Assembly: GCA_023451375.1 (NCBI GenBank)
Contig: JAEXZS010000046.1
Coordinates: 1 to 44,186, forward strand
DNA: 44,186 nt
Direction of reading: 5' to 3'
Source: Pseudomonadota bacterium
GTDB taxonomy: Bacteria; Pseudomonadota; Alphaproteobacteria; Caulobacterales; Caulobacteraceae
In this document: one piece after another, positions 1-8,061 of the stretch
How the letters are laid out: the number at the start of each line of letters is the position of its first letter
Numbering within the stretch: position 1 is the stretch's first letter
Translations under genes and position numbers: made by a program
The notes under the pieces: model-generated
Databases searched by the model: none
Told to the model about the DNA's origin: nothing
Seen by the model: the letters and a program-made list of their open reading frames with translations, nothing else

Positions 1-970
1 TGTCGCACTCGCCACACCGGACCAAGCCAGCAAACAAGTTCGCGACGTTGCCAGTGTGACGCCCGCCCAAGCGCGGCCCGGTCTTCCGGGCATGGACAGC
101 CGAGCGCGCGCGGGCCACCAGATCGGCGTCGACAATGCGCGGGTAGTAGCCGACCAGCTTCTCGGTGAACTTTGTTCGCTTGGATTTCGATGTGTTCGAG
201 AAGCCGGGCTGATAGTCGCCCTCGACCGCCGGCTGGGCGAGCATCAGGCGAACGCTGGCGATCTCCCAGGTGCGCGGCTTGCCGTCCGAGCGAGGCAGAC
301 CCCACGCCACCTCGCCGCGTTCGTTCAGTGTCTTGGCGATCCACCGTGCGCCTTTCCCGTCAGCCGCCATCTCGTAGACCTCGCGGACGATGTTGGCGCG
401 ATAGTCGTTCACTTCGAAGCCGCTGCGATCCGGCTTAACGTTCAGCCAACCCGGTGCCTTGGCGGTGATGACCGTGCCCTTCGCCTTGGCCTTCGCCATC
501 TTCTTCGTCAGGGCATCCAAGACTCGCTCGGACTTCTGCTGGGACTCTTTGAAGGCGAGGTTCCCGCGAAGCATGGCTTCGATCTCGGGCATCAGATCGC
601 CGGTTAACGAGGCAGCGTCATAAACGCGGCCGCCGTCGACAACAGCGATCCGCAGCCCTAGGCCGCAGAGTTCGCGCATCCACGGCACCATGACGTGGTG
701 GCCTTGCCGCGAGAGGCGATCCAGCTTCTCGACTACCAGGACTGCCGGCATAGCAACCTCGCCGGCGCGGACCCGTTCGGCGAACTTCCCGAGGTTTCCA
801 TCTGTGAGGTGGGCGCCGCTCCAGGCCGATTGGCCCAAGTCTTCGATCACCTCGCGGATCGGCCAGCCTTGGCGGAGGCAGAACGCCAAGATGTCTTGGC
901 TCTGGCGCTCCTTACTGTGGCCCTTCTCCTGCTTTGGGTCGCTGAAGCGGATGTAAGGGATAGCGTCCAT
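1..970 (-). CDS. Large serine recombinase/integrase (partial, C-terminus beyond left edge)
   Basis: Site-specific DNA recombinase of the large serine family, which integrates and excises phages and other elements. Translating the minus strand gives an N-terminal resolvase domain with YIRFS (catalytic Ser10) and the conserved EKLDRLSR (D84, R85, R88). A recombinase domain follows, and a zinc-ribbon begins at LVRCGEC just before the window ends. About 323 codons are visible. The start at 970 leaves only nine residues before the catalytic serine, as is usual; an in-frame ATG at 1015 would add 15 residues and lies on the junction with host DNA. The gene points away from that junction into the element, as integrase genes next to an attachment site often do. 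Family assignment is secure. Whether the element is a phage, ICE or other island cannot be seen. Confidence 0.88.
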   Translation of the reverse strand, partial: MDAIPYIRFSDPKQEKGHSKERQSQDILAFCLRQGWPIREVIEDLGQSAWSGAHLTDGNLGKFAERVRAGEVAMPAVLVVEKLDRLSRQGHHVMVPWMRELCGLGLRIAVVDGGRVYDAASLTGDLMPEIEAMLRGNLAFKESQQKSERVLDALTKKMAKAKAKGTVITAKAPGWLNVKPDRSGFEVNDYRANIVREVYEMAADGKGARWIAKTLNERGEVAWGLPRSDGKPRTWEIASVRLMLAQPAVEGDYQPGFSNTSKSKRTKFTEKLVGYYPRIVDADLVARARSAVHARKTGPRLGGRHTGNVANLFAGLVRCGECD

Positions 971-999
971 GTCGGCCCCGAACTCGTCGATCTTGGATG

Positions 1000-1017
1000 T
1001 GTAACAGGCAAACATTG
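1000..1017. other. Element/chromosome junction (putative attL or attR)
   Basis: To the right of about 1017 the reading frame encodes a radical SAM protein starting exactly at its iron-sulfur motif (CIYCYARP). To the left the sequence belongs to the recombinase gene on the other strand. The host gene's similarity stops abruptly here, so this is the likely crossover region. The second junction lies outside the window, so the core cannot be defined. Confidence 0.6.
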
Positions 1018-1888
1018 CTGCATCTACTGCTACGCCCGTCCGTCCCATGCCTGGATGGGCCTATCCCCGGGCCTGGATTTCGAGAGCCGGATCTTCTTCA
1101 AGCCCGAGTCGGCAGGTCTGCTGGAACAGGCCTTCCTCGCACCCCGATACCGCTGCAAGCGCATCCACATAGGCGGCAACACCGACCCCTATCAGCCGGT
1201 CGAGCGGACGCTGAACTCCACCCGCTCGATCCTGGAGGTCATGCGGCGGTTCAACCATCCCTTCAGCATCATCACCAAGTCGGTGTTGATCGGCCGCGAC
1301 GCCGACATACTGGGGCCCATGGGGAAGGCGGGCTTGGCCTCGGCCTTCGTCTCCATCACCACCCTGGACCGCAAGCTCGCCCGCGCGATGGAGCCGCGCG
1401 CGTCAACGCCCGCCAAGCGGCTCGAGGCGATCCGCCGCCTGGCCGACGCCGGCTGTCCTGTCGGCGTCGGCTTCGCTCCGGTCATCCCCGGCCTGAACGA
1501 CCACGAACTCGAAGCCATCCTGGAGGCCGCCGCCAAGGCGGGCGCGACCACGGCCATGTACGTCACCCTGCGTCTGCCGCTGGAGATCAAGGACCTGTTC
1601 CGCGAATGGCTGGCCGACGCCCGCCCCGACCGCGCCGCTCGCGTCATGTCCCTCGTCCGCCAGACGCGCGGCGGCCGCGACTACGACCCGGACTGGTCCC
1701 AACGCATGAAGGGGACCGGTCCTGTCGCCGAACTGGTCGCCACACGCTTCAAGGCCGCCGCCAAGCGCTACGGCCTGGATGGCCCGCGCACCCTGCTGGA
1801 CGAAAGCCAATTCCGCGTCCCGCCCGACGCCCGTCCGCAGATGGACCTGTTCGACCTGCCCCCTGCCCGACCGGACAAGGTCGCCTAA
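1016..1888 (+). pseudogene. 5'-truncated radical SAM protein (PA0069/SPL-like family)
   Basis: Remnant of a radical SAM enzyme of the family annotated as PA0069 or Rv2578c-like, distantly related to spore photoproduct lyase; the substrate is unknown. The visible 290 residues begin at CIYCYARPSHAW and continue through GLSPGLDFE, HIGGNTDPYQP, ITKS and FAPVIPGLND, all typical of the family. The family normally has some 70-90 residues before this point and a CX3CX2C cluster motif. Here the first cysteine is gone, because the sequence before the motif now reads GKHC and comes from the inserted element. The frame stays open upstream to about 695, but that stretch is antisense to the recombinase. 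The stop overlaps by 4 bp the convergent gene ending at 1885. The remnant is probably non-functional unless the element excises. Confidence 0.75.
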
Positions 1889-2274
1889 TCGTCGGCGGCG
1901 CCGGTATCGATCGCATTGGTGACCAGGTCGCGCCACGTCGGATCGCTGGCGTCCACCAGATCCACGTCGTCCATCAGCGCGACCGCCGCCCCGCCGTCCG
2001 GCAGAATCAGCCCCAGCACCTCCATCTCTTCGCCCTCGGCGTTCAAATGGGTCTCCGCCTGCACGATCACCGCCGCCTGCTCGCCTTCGTCATCCCACCA
2101 GATCACCGGCTGCGGCATATCCATCGCCATCGGCCGTGGATCGTCGGTGTCGCCCAGGGCGAAGACGGCCCGCCGCGCCTGCACGTCGTCCAGCGTGGCC
2201 ACGGCGCCGGTGAACGGCGTCAGCCGCGTCCAGTCATCGGCGTCGAACCCGCCGCCATCCTGCTCGTCTTCCAT
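1885..2274 (-). CDS. Conserved hypothetical acidic protein (129 aa)
   Basis: I do not recognise this protein. It is small, soluble and strongly acidic, with no signal peptide or membrane segment. The N-terminus is Asp/Glu-rich (MEDEQDGGGFDADDW). The middle has ARRAVFALGDTDDP and PQPVIWWDDEGEQAAV, which could form a small beta-rich fold. The ATG at 2274 was chosen because it lies 8 bp after the stop of the methyltransferase gene, with GCGAG in between. A longer frame would run back into that gene. The two genes are therefore probably co-transcribed and translationally coupled. The 3' end overlaps the truncated radical SAM gene tail to tail. No function is assigned. Confidence 0.65.
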   Translation of the reverse strand: MEDEQDGGGFDADDWTRLTPFTGAVATLDDVQARRAVFALGDTDDPRPMAMDMPQPVIWWDDEGEQAAVIVQAETHLNAEGEEMEVLGLILPDGGAAVALMDDVDLVDASDPTWRDLVTNAIDTGAADD

Positions 2275-2282
2275 GGTCTCGC

Positions 2283-3524
2283 CTATCGCCTGAAAACACC
2301 GACCAGCTCCACATGCGCCGACCACAGGAACTGGTCCACCGGCGTGACCCGTTCCAGACTGAAGCCTGCGTCGATCAGCACCCGAGCGTCCCGGGCGAAG
2401 GTCTGCGGATTGCACGACACCCCCACCACGACGCCCGCCTTGGTCCCGGCGATCTGGGCCGTCTGCTCGATCGCTCCGGCGCGCGGCGGATCGAAGACCA
2501 CGGCGTCGCAGCCCTTGAGGTCGAACGGCGTCATGGGGCGTCTAAACAGGTCCCGCGCCTCGGCCACGATCGCCTTCATGCCCTTGGCCGATCGCACGCC
2601 CGCCTTCAGCGCCTCGATCCCGACCTTCGACGCGTCACCCGCGATCACCGGCGCGACCATGGCTAGGGGAAAGGTGAAGGTCCCGGCGCCGCAGAACAGA
2701 TCGGCGATCTTCTTGGCGCCGCGCACCGCCTCGACGGCTCGCGAGACCATGGCCGCCTCCGCCTCCGGCACGGCCTGCAGGAAGCCGCCCGCCGGCAGCG
2801 GCACGGTCGCGGGTCCGAACGCCACCTGCGGCTGGTGCGCCATGACCAGCGTCTCGCCCGCCATGCTCAGCCGCGCCAGATTCGCCCGTCCCGCCGCCGC
2901 GATCGCCTTCATCTGCGCGTCTCGCGACAGCCCGCCGGACCGCCGCTCCACCCCCGTCACGTCGACATCCAGCCCGGTCAGCGTCCAGGTGACATGCAGG
3001 GTCGGCGCCGACTTCGGATGCTCCAGAAAGGCCTCGGCCAGTTCGGCCAGGGCCGGAATCGCCCGTACGATCCGGGGGTCGGCCACCGGACATTCCCGCA
3101 CCTCGACCAGCCGCCACGACCGCCGCGCCTTGAAGCCCAGCGTCGCCCGTCCGTTCGGCCCGCGCCGGGCATGCAGCGCCAGCCGCCGCCGCGTCCCCGC
3201 GGGCACGGCCACCGTCGCCTCGATCTCGGTCTCGATCCGCTCGCGAGCCAGCGCCAGCCGCACCTGCTCGCGCTTCCATTGCAGATACGGACCGGCGGCC
3301 CAGTGCTGCAGCGAACAGCCGCCGCAATCGCCGTATTGCGGCGAAACCGGCGCGATCCGGTCCGGACTGGCGTGGACGATCTCGATCGCCTCCGCCCGCC
3401 CCTCCCGCACTTCGGCGCGGACCGTTTCGCCGGGCAGGGTCAGCGGCGCGAAGACGGGTCCCGTCGGCGTCTCGGCGATCCCGTCGCCCTGTCCGCCGAT
3501 GCGGTCGATCCTCAGGGTCTGCAT
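2283..3524 (-). CDS. Class I SAM-dependent RNA m5U methyltransferase (TrmA/RlmC/RlmD family)
   Basis: Methylates a uridine at C5 in rRNA or tRNA. The 413-aa protein has an N-terminal TRAM-like segment (RIDRIGGQGDGIA), a CGGCSLQHW iron-sulfur region, a SAM-binding motif (IADLFCGAGTFTFPLA), FDPPRAGA, and the catalytic nucleophile Cys371 in VSCNPQTFARDA. In E. coli RlmD four cysteines bind a 4Fe-4S cluster. Here positions 67, 70 and 145 are Cys, but the first ligand position is Ser61. The exact target nucleotide cannot be read from sequence. The ATG at 3524 was preferred over a GTG 24 bp upstream because MQTLRIDRIG is where the family normally begins. The gene reads into the small acidic gene 8 bp downstream. 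Confidence 0.85.
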   Translation of the reverse strand: MQTLRIDRIGGQGDGIAETPTGPVFAPLTLPGETVRAEVREGRAEAIEIVHASPDRIAPVSPQYGDCGGCSLQHWAAGPYLQWKREQVRLALARERIETEIEATVAVPAGTRRRLALHARRGPNGRATLGFKARRSWRLVEVRECPVADPRIVRAIPALAELAEAFLEHPKSAPTLHVTWTLTGLDVDVTGVERRSGGLSRDAQMKAIAAAGRANLARLSMAGETLVMAHQPQVAFGPATVPLPAGGFLQAVPEAEAAMVSRAVEAVRGAKKIADLFCGAGTFTFPLAMVAPVIAGDASKVGIEALKAGVRSAKGMKAIVAEARDLFRRPMTPFDLKGCDAVVFDPPRAGAIEQTAQIAGTKAGVVVGVSCNPQTFARDARVLIDAGFSLERVTPVDQFLWSAHVELVGVFRR

Positions 3525-3694
3525 TCGCGCGCTTCTAGCCGCTGGCACGCCCGCCCCTCAAGGCCGCCGGCCAAGATGAACGAAGATGAACGGTCCGCTC
3601 AACCGCCGTTCACCTGTCAGGCGTTATGCCTATGAAACGGACGCGGCACGGTTAACGTTAAGCCGTCGGCAAAATAGAGGTCAGGAGCCCCGCC

Positions 3695-4324
3695 ATGTCC
3701 AAGCGTCTTTCCGCCCGCGTCACCCTCGCCGCCTTGGCGGTCGGCGCCGCGGCGCTCATCCCCGCCGCCGGCGCCTCCGCGCAGGGCTATTACTATGATC
3801 GGGGCGGCTACGATCCGCGCTGCGAACAGTACCGCGACGGCCGCACCGGGGCCGGCGCCCTGATCGGCGGCACGGTCGGCGCCGTCGCCGGCTCGCAACT
3901 CGCCGCGCGCGGCCGCCGCACCGAAGGCAGCATTTTGGGCGGCGTGCTCGGCGCCGTCGTCGGCGGCGCGGCCGGCCGCTCCAGCGGCGACGACTACTGC
4001 CGCGACTACGTGCGTCACGACCGCTACGACGACCGGTATTCTGACCGGTATGACGACCGCCGGTACGACGACCGTTACCGCGACGACTATTACGATCGCA
4101 ACGACCGCTACGACCGTCGCGATGACTACTACCGGGGCGGCTACTACAATCAGGACAGCTATCGCCAGCACGGCTACAGCTACGGCTATACCAGCGGATA
4201 CGCCTACAGCCAGCCGGTCTACAACTATGGATACAGCTACCGTCCGACCGTCGGCTATTACCCGCCCCGGCAGCATCCCTACTATCCGCCGGTCTACACC
4301 TACCGCTATTCCTACGGATACTAG
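3695..4324 (+). CDS. Secreted glycine-zipper protein with a Tyr/Asp/Arg-rich tail
   Basis: Exported envelope protein of unknown role, 209 aa. A signal peptide (MSKRLSARVTLAALAVGAAA...GASAQ) is followed by two cysteines framing a glycine-zipper 2TM segment at about residues 52-91 (GAGALIGGTVGAVAG, then GGVLGAVVGGAAG), as in many small outer-membrane-associated proteins. The remaining 110 residues are low complexity: first DDRYSDRY-type Asp/Arg/Tyr repeats, then Gly/Tyr/Ser/Pro-rich sequence ending SYGY. An AGGAG-type ribosome site lies 8 bp before the ATG. The gene stands alone, divergent from the RNA methyltransferase, and is closed by a hairpin at 4386..4411. Glycine zippers can oligomerise in membranes; the tail could bind metal or wall polymer, but this is only a suggestion. 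Confidence 0.8.
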   Translation: MSKRLSARVTLAALAVGAAALIPAAGASAQGYYYDRGGYDPRCEQYRDGRTGAGALIGGTVGAVAGSQLAARGRRTEGSILGGVLGAVVGGAAGRSSGDDYCRDYVRHDRYDDRYSDRYDDRRYDDRYRDDYYDRNDRYDRRDDYYRGGYYNQDSYRQHGYSYGYTSGYAYSQPVYNYGYSYRPTVGYYPPRQHPYYPPVYTYRYSYGY

Positions 4325-4385
4325 GACAGGGATCGCGGCGCCGATTTAATATCAGCCCCCCTGTCGATCGGCGACGCGACGGGAG

Positions 4386-4411
4386 CCGCCGAGGGAGCAA
4401 TCCCCCGGCGG
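4386..4411 (+). terminator. Rho-independent terminator after the glycine-zipper gene
   Basis: CCGCCG pairs with CGGCGG, then one A/C mismatch, then GGGA pairs with TCCC around a GCAA loop. TTTCTCATTTC follows on the + strand. It may also serve tlyA arriving from the other side. Confidence 0.7.
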
Positions 4412-4465
4412 TTTCTCATTTCTGGGCTTGCCGTGCCGAGCCGTTACAGGCGCGGATCATCGGCG

Positions 4466-5197
4466 TCAGAACCGCTTGGCCCAGAGCAGGAACTCGACAT
4501 TTCCGTCGCCCCCGGCGATGGGGCTTTCGGTCGTCGCTTGAACCGACCAGCCGACGCCTTCCAGCCAGTCTCGCACCCCTTGGACGGCGGCGGCGTGGGC
4601 CCGCGGATCCTTCACCACGCCCTTCTTGCCCACTGCCTTCGGCCCCTCCGCCTCGAACTGCGGCTTGACCAGGGTGATGAGGTCCGCGTCGGCGGTCGCC
4701 AGCGTCAGGGCGGCCGGCAGCACCTTCGACAGGCTGATGAAGCTGGCGTCGCACACGATCAGCGACGGCGCCTCCGGGATCAGCGTCGGCGTCAGGGTTC
4801 GGGCGTCGGTGCGCTCCAGATTGACCACGCGCGGATCGGCGGCGACGGTCTCGTGCATCTGGCCAAAGCCGACATCGACGGCGAACACGCAGGCCGCGCC
4901 GCGATCCAGCAGCACCTCGGTGAAGCCGCCCGTCGACGCCCCGACATCCAGCGCCGCCCTGCCCTCCACCGCCACAGGCCAAAGCGACAGGGCGTGGTCC
5001 AGCTTCAACGCCCCGCGGCCGACCCAGCGATGGGCGGGCTTGGCCTCGATAACCGCGTCCTCAAGGACAAGTTCGGACGGCTTCTTCACCACCGCGCCCT
5101 CGGCGACGACCAGACCCGCCTCGATCGCTGCGCGCGCCCTCGCGCGGCTGTCGAACAGGCCGCGCGCGACCAGCAACTGGTCCGCTCTCACCCTCAT
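4466..5197 (-). CDS. tlyA: TlyA family rRNA 2'-O-methyltransferase / hemolysin-like protein
   Basis: TlyA proteins 2'-O-methylate cytidines in 16S and sometimes 23S rRNA; the older name hemolysin is still used. The 243-aa protein has an N-terminal S4 RNA-binding domain (MRVRADQLLVARGLFDSRARARAAI). A FtsJ/RrmJ-type methyltransferase domain follows, with LDVGASTGGFTEVLLDRGA as the SAM site, and LVKPQFEAE carries the catalytic lysine. The length is normal for the family. It starts 16 bp after the valS stop and is probably in the same transcript. Its start codon lies in the loop of a perfect 9-bp inverted repeat (5179..5208) and has no good ribosome site, which suggests its translation depends on valS translation. 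In many bacteria tlyA lies near dxs instead, so this placement is less usual. Confidence 0.9.
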   Translation of the reverse strand: MRVRADQLLVARGLFDSRARARAAIEAGLVVAEGAVVKKPSELVLEDAVIEAKPAHRWVGRGALKLDHALSLWPVAVEGRAALDVGASTGGFTEVLLDRGAACVFAVDVGFGQMHETVAADPRVVNLERTDARTLTPTLIPEAPSLIVCDASFISLSKVLPAALTLATADADLITLVKPQFEAEGPKAVGKKGVVKDPRAHAAAVQGVRDWLEGVGWSVQATTESPIAGGDGNVEFLLWAKRF

Positions 5198-5208
5198 ATG
5201 AGCGGACC
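5179..5208 (-). promoter_or_regulatory. mRNA hairpin enclosing the tlyA start codon
   Basis: On the minus strand GGTCCGCTC (5208-5200) pairs perfectly with GAGCGGACC (5187-5179). The 12-nt loop contains the tlyA ATG at 5197-5195. The valS stop codon (5216-5214) lies 5 nt before the stem. Ribosomes finishing valS would cover or open the hairpin, a layout suited to translational coupling. Confidence 0.55.
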
Positions 5209-5213
5209 GAGAA

Positions 5214-7946
5214 TCATCCGATTTCGCCCAATCGCGCCAGGGCGGACTGCAGCTTGGCCTTGCCGGCCTCGGCGGCCGCCAGCTTCTCGCGCTGCTCCTC
5301 GACCACTTCCGGCGCCGCGCGGGCGACGAAGTTTGGATTGCCCAGCTTCTTGTTCACATGGCCGATGTCGCTGTCGAAGACGGCGATCTCCTTCTCCAGA
5401 CGCGCCCGTTCGGCGGTCAGGTCGATGATCCCGGCCAGCGACAGGGCCGCCGTCGATCCGCCCGAGACGAAGGTGACCGCCCCCGTCGGCGCGGCATCGG
5501 CCGAAGCGACCTCCGACACTCGGCCGAGGGTCAGGATCAGGTCGCGATGGCGTGCGATCCGCTGGGCCGTGACGGCGTCCGGCGCGACGAAGGCCAGCGG
5601 CGGCTTGGCCGAGGGAGGCACGTTCATCTCGGCGCGAAGGCCCCGGATTTCACCGACCAGATCGACCAGCCAGCCGATCTCGGCCTCGGCGGCCGTATCG
5701 ACGAAGCCATCCGGCAGCGACGGCCACTGGGCGCCGATCAGCAGGCTTTCCCGCGCCGGACCTTCCCTGCCCAGTTCGGCCCACAGCTCCTCGGTGATGA
5801 AGGGCATGACCGGGTGCAGCAGCTTCAGCGTCTGGTCCAGCGTCCAGGCCGTCATGGCGCGCGTTTCGGCCTTGGCGGCCTCATCCGCTCCCTGGAACAC
5901 CGGCTTGGCCAGCTCCAGGTACCAGTCGCAGAAGACGTTCCAGACGAAGCGGTAGAGTGCGCTGGCCGCATCGTCGAACCGGCCGCCCTCGATCGCGTCG
6001 GACACGGCCCGCTCGGCCTTGGTCAGCTCACCGCGAATCCAGCGGTTGATGGTCTGCTCCACCGTCGCCGGATCGAAGCCTTCGACGCGGCGCGCCTCGT
6101 TCATCTGGCTGAAGCGGGCGGCGTTCCACAGCTTGGTGCCGAAGTTGCGATAGCCCTCGATCCGCTGCTTCGACAGCTTGATGTCGCGCGTGCCCGACAG
6201 GATGGCCATGGTGAAGCGCAAGGGATCGGCGCCCAACTCGTCGATGATGCCCAGGGGATCGATGACGTTCCCCTTGGACTTGCTCATCTTCTGGCCCTTC
6301 TCGTCGCGGACCAGGCCGTTGATGATGACCCGTTTGAACGGGACCTCCCCGTCCATGAAGTGCAGGCCCATCATCATCATCCGGGCGACCCAGAAGAAGA
6401 TGATGTCCGCCGCCGTGACCAGGTCGCTGGTTGGATAGAAGCGTTCCAGATCCTCGGTCTTCTCGGGCCAGCCCATCGTCGAGAACGGCCATAGGGCGGA
6501 ACTGAACCAGGTGTCGAGGACATCCTCGTCCTGGGTCAGGGCGACCTCGGAATCATAGTCCGCCATCGCCTGTTCGCGGGCGTCCTCTTCCGTCTCGGCG
6601 ACGTAGATCTCGCCGCTGGGACCGTACCAGGCCGGGATCCGATGACCCCACCACAGCTGTCGGCTGATGCACCACGGTTCGATGTTGCGCAGCCATTCGA
6701 AGTAGATCTTCTCGTACGACTTCGGCTCGAACACCGTTTCGCCCTGCTCCACCGCCTTCAGCGCCGGCTGGGCCAAGGCGTGGGCGTCGACGTACCACTG
6801 GTCCGTCAGCCACGGCTCGATGACCACGCCCGAGCGGTCGCCGTGCGGCACCACGTGCCGGGTCTTCTCGATCTCGCGCAGCCAGCCCTCTTCCTCGGCG
6901 CGAGCGACGATGGCCTTGCGCGCGGCGAAGCGGTCGAGCCCCTCGTATTCTGCGGGCACGTCGGGCGTGTCGGCGGCGGTGATGCGGCCGTAGGCGTCCA
7001 TGACGTTCAGCGCCGCCAGGCCGGCCCGCTTGCCGACGCCGAAGTCGTTGAAGTCGTGCGCCGGGGTGATCTTCACCGCGCCCGAACCCTTGGTCGGATC
7101 CGCGTAATCGTCGGCGACGATGGGGATGCGCCGGCCGGTGATCGGCAGGGTCACGAACTTGCCGACGAGGCTTGCATACCGCTCGTCCTCAGGGTGAACC
7201 GCCACGCCGGTGTCGCCCAGCATGGTCTCCGGCCGGGTCGTGGCGACGACGATGAAGTCGCGCGTCTCCCACTCCGTCTCCTTGCCGTCCTCGTCGAAGG
7301 CGATCGGATGCTGATAGGTCACGCCGTCGGCCAGGGGATAGGCAAAATGCCAATAGGCGCCGTCGACCTCGCGCTGCTCGACCTCAAGGTCCGAGATGGC
7401 GGTCTGGAAGTGCGGGTCCCAGTTCACCAGCCGCTTGTCGCGATAGATCAGGCCTTCCTTGTGCAGCTGGACGAAGACCTTTCGGACGGCGGCGTTCAGA
7501 CCCTCGTCCAGGGTGAAGCGTTCGCGGCTCCAGTCGCACGACGCGCCCAGGCGGCGCAACTGGCGCACGATGGTCCCGCCGGATTCGGCCTTCCACTCCC
7601 AGACCTTCTCCACGAAAGCGTCGCGGCCCATGTCGCGACGGCCGATGTTTCCGGCGGCCGCCAGCTGGCGCTCGACCACCATCTGGGTGGCGATGCCGGC
7701 GTGGTCCGTGCCCGGCAGCCACAGCACCGCCTTGCCCTTCATCCGGTGATAGCGGGCCAGGATGTCCTGCAGCGTGTTGTTCAGCGCGTGGCCGATGTGC
7801 AGGCTGCCGGTCACGTTCGGTGGCGGGATGACGATCGAATAGGCGTCCGCCGCCCCGTCCGTGCGGGGCGCGAACAGCCCGCTCTCTTCCCACTGGGCGT
7901 AGAGGCGCGGCTCGGCGGCCTGGGGGTCGAAGGTCTTTTCCAACAT
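5214..7946 (-). CDS. valS: Valyl-tRNA synthetase
   Basis: Class I aminoacyl-tRNA synthetase that charges tRNA-Val in the cytoplasm. The 910-aa protein shows the HIGH motif in PPPNVTGSLHIGHALN near residue 45 and the KMSKS motif in GQKMSKSKGNVIDPLG. Between them is the editing (CP1) domain with VATTRPETMLGDTGVAVHP. WWGHRIPAWYG precedes the catalytic-domain second half, then come an anticodon-binding domain and a C-terminal coiled-coil arm (LEKEIAVFDSDIGHVNKKL). Length and motif order are complete. The ATG at 7946 begins MLEKTFDPQAAEPRLY, the usual alphaproteobacterial start. It is followed by tlyA and separated from upstream popZ by a strong terminator, so it must have its own promoter in 7947..8010. 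Confidence 0.97.
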   Translation of the reverse strand: MLEKTFDPQAAEPRLYAQWEESGLFAPRTDGAADAYSIVIPPPNVTGSLHIGHALNNTLQDILARYHRMKGKAVLWLPGTDHAGIATQMVVERQLAAAGNIGRRDMGRDAFVEKVWEWKAESGGTIVRQLRRLGASCDWSRERFTLDEGLNAAVRKVFVQLHKEGLIYRDKRLVNWDPHFQTAISDLEVEQREVDGAYWHFAYPLADGVTYQHPIAFDEDGKETEWETRDFIVVATTRPETMLGDTGVAVHPEDERYASLVGKFVTLPITGRRIPIVADDYADPTKGSGAVKITPAHDFNDFGVGKRAGLAALNVMDAYGRITAADTPDVPAEYEGLDRFAARKAIVARAEEEGWLREIEKTRHVVPHGDRSGVVIEPWLTDQWYVDAHALAQPALKAVEQGETVFEPKSYEKIYFEWLRNIEPWCISRQLWWGHRIPAWYGPSGEIYVAETEEDAREQAMADYDSEVALTQDEDVLDTWFSSALWPFSTMGWPEKTEDLERFYPTSDLVTAADIIFFWVARMMMMGLHFMDGEVPFKRVIINGLVRDEKGQKMSKSKGNVIDPLGIIDELGADPLRFTMAILSGTRDIKLSKQRIEGYRNFGTKLWNAARFSQMNEARRVEGFDPATVEQTINRWIRGELTKAERAVSDAIEGGRFDDAASALYRFVWNVFCDWYLELAKPVFQGADEAAKAETRAMTAWTLDQTLKLLHPVMPFITEELWAELGREGPARESLLIGAQWPSLPDGFVDTAAEAEIGWLVDLVGEIRGLRAEMNVPPSAKPPLAFVAPDAVTAQRIARHRDLILTLGRVSEVASADAAPTGAVTFVSGGSTAALSLAGIIDLTAERARLEKEIAVFDSDIGHVNKKLGNPNFVARAAPEVVEEQREKLAAAEAGKAKLQSALARLGEIG

Positions 7947-8010
7947 GGGCGGTCACTTGGTTTGCTACCGCGCCGCGCGCGGCGCGTCGCTACATGAGCA
8001 GTAAACGAAA

Positions 8011-8033
8011 GGGCGGCTCCGCCGGAGCCGCCC
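8011..8033 (-). terminator. Rho-independent terminator of popZ
   Basis: Perfect 10-bp stem (GGGCGGCTCC with GGAGCCGCCC) and 3-nt loop. On the minus strand it is followed by TTTCGTTT. It lies 29 bp past the popZ stop and isolates valS from popZ transcription. Confidence 0.88.
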
Positions 8034-8061
8034 TCGGATTAATCTCGGATGAGGCGAAGGG

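Noticed and set aside
695..1015. Open frame continuous with the radical SAM gene, making a 397-aa protein
   Set aside because: The first 105 codons are antisense to the recombinase gene, whose protein motifs are clear. The fusion looks accidental and lacks the first cluster cysteine.
997..3579. 860-codon open frame on the + strand
   Set aside because: It runs antisense or out of frame through the radical SAM gene, the acidic protein gene and the RNA methyltransferase. Its translation is Arg/Pro/His-rich noise typical of GC-rich shadow frames.
3652..3661. TTAACGTTAA palindrome upstream of the glycine-zipper gene as a CtrA site
   Set aside because: The CtrA box needs TTAA repeats spaced by about 7 bp; here they are 2 bp apart. 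A 10-bp palindrome alone is weak evidence.
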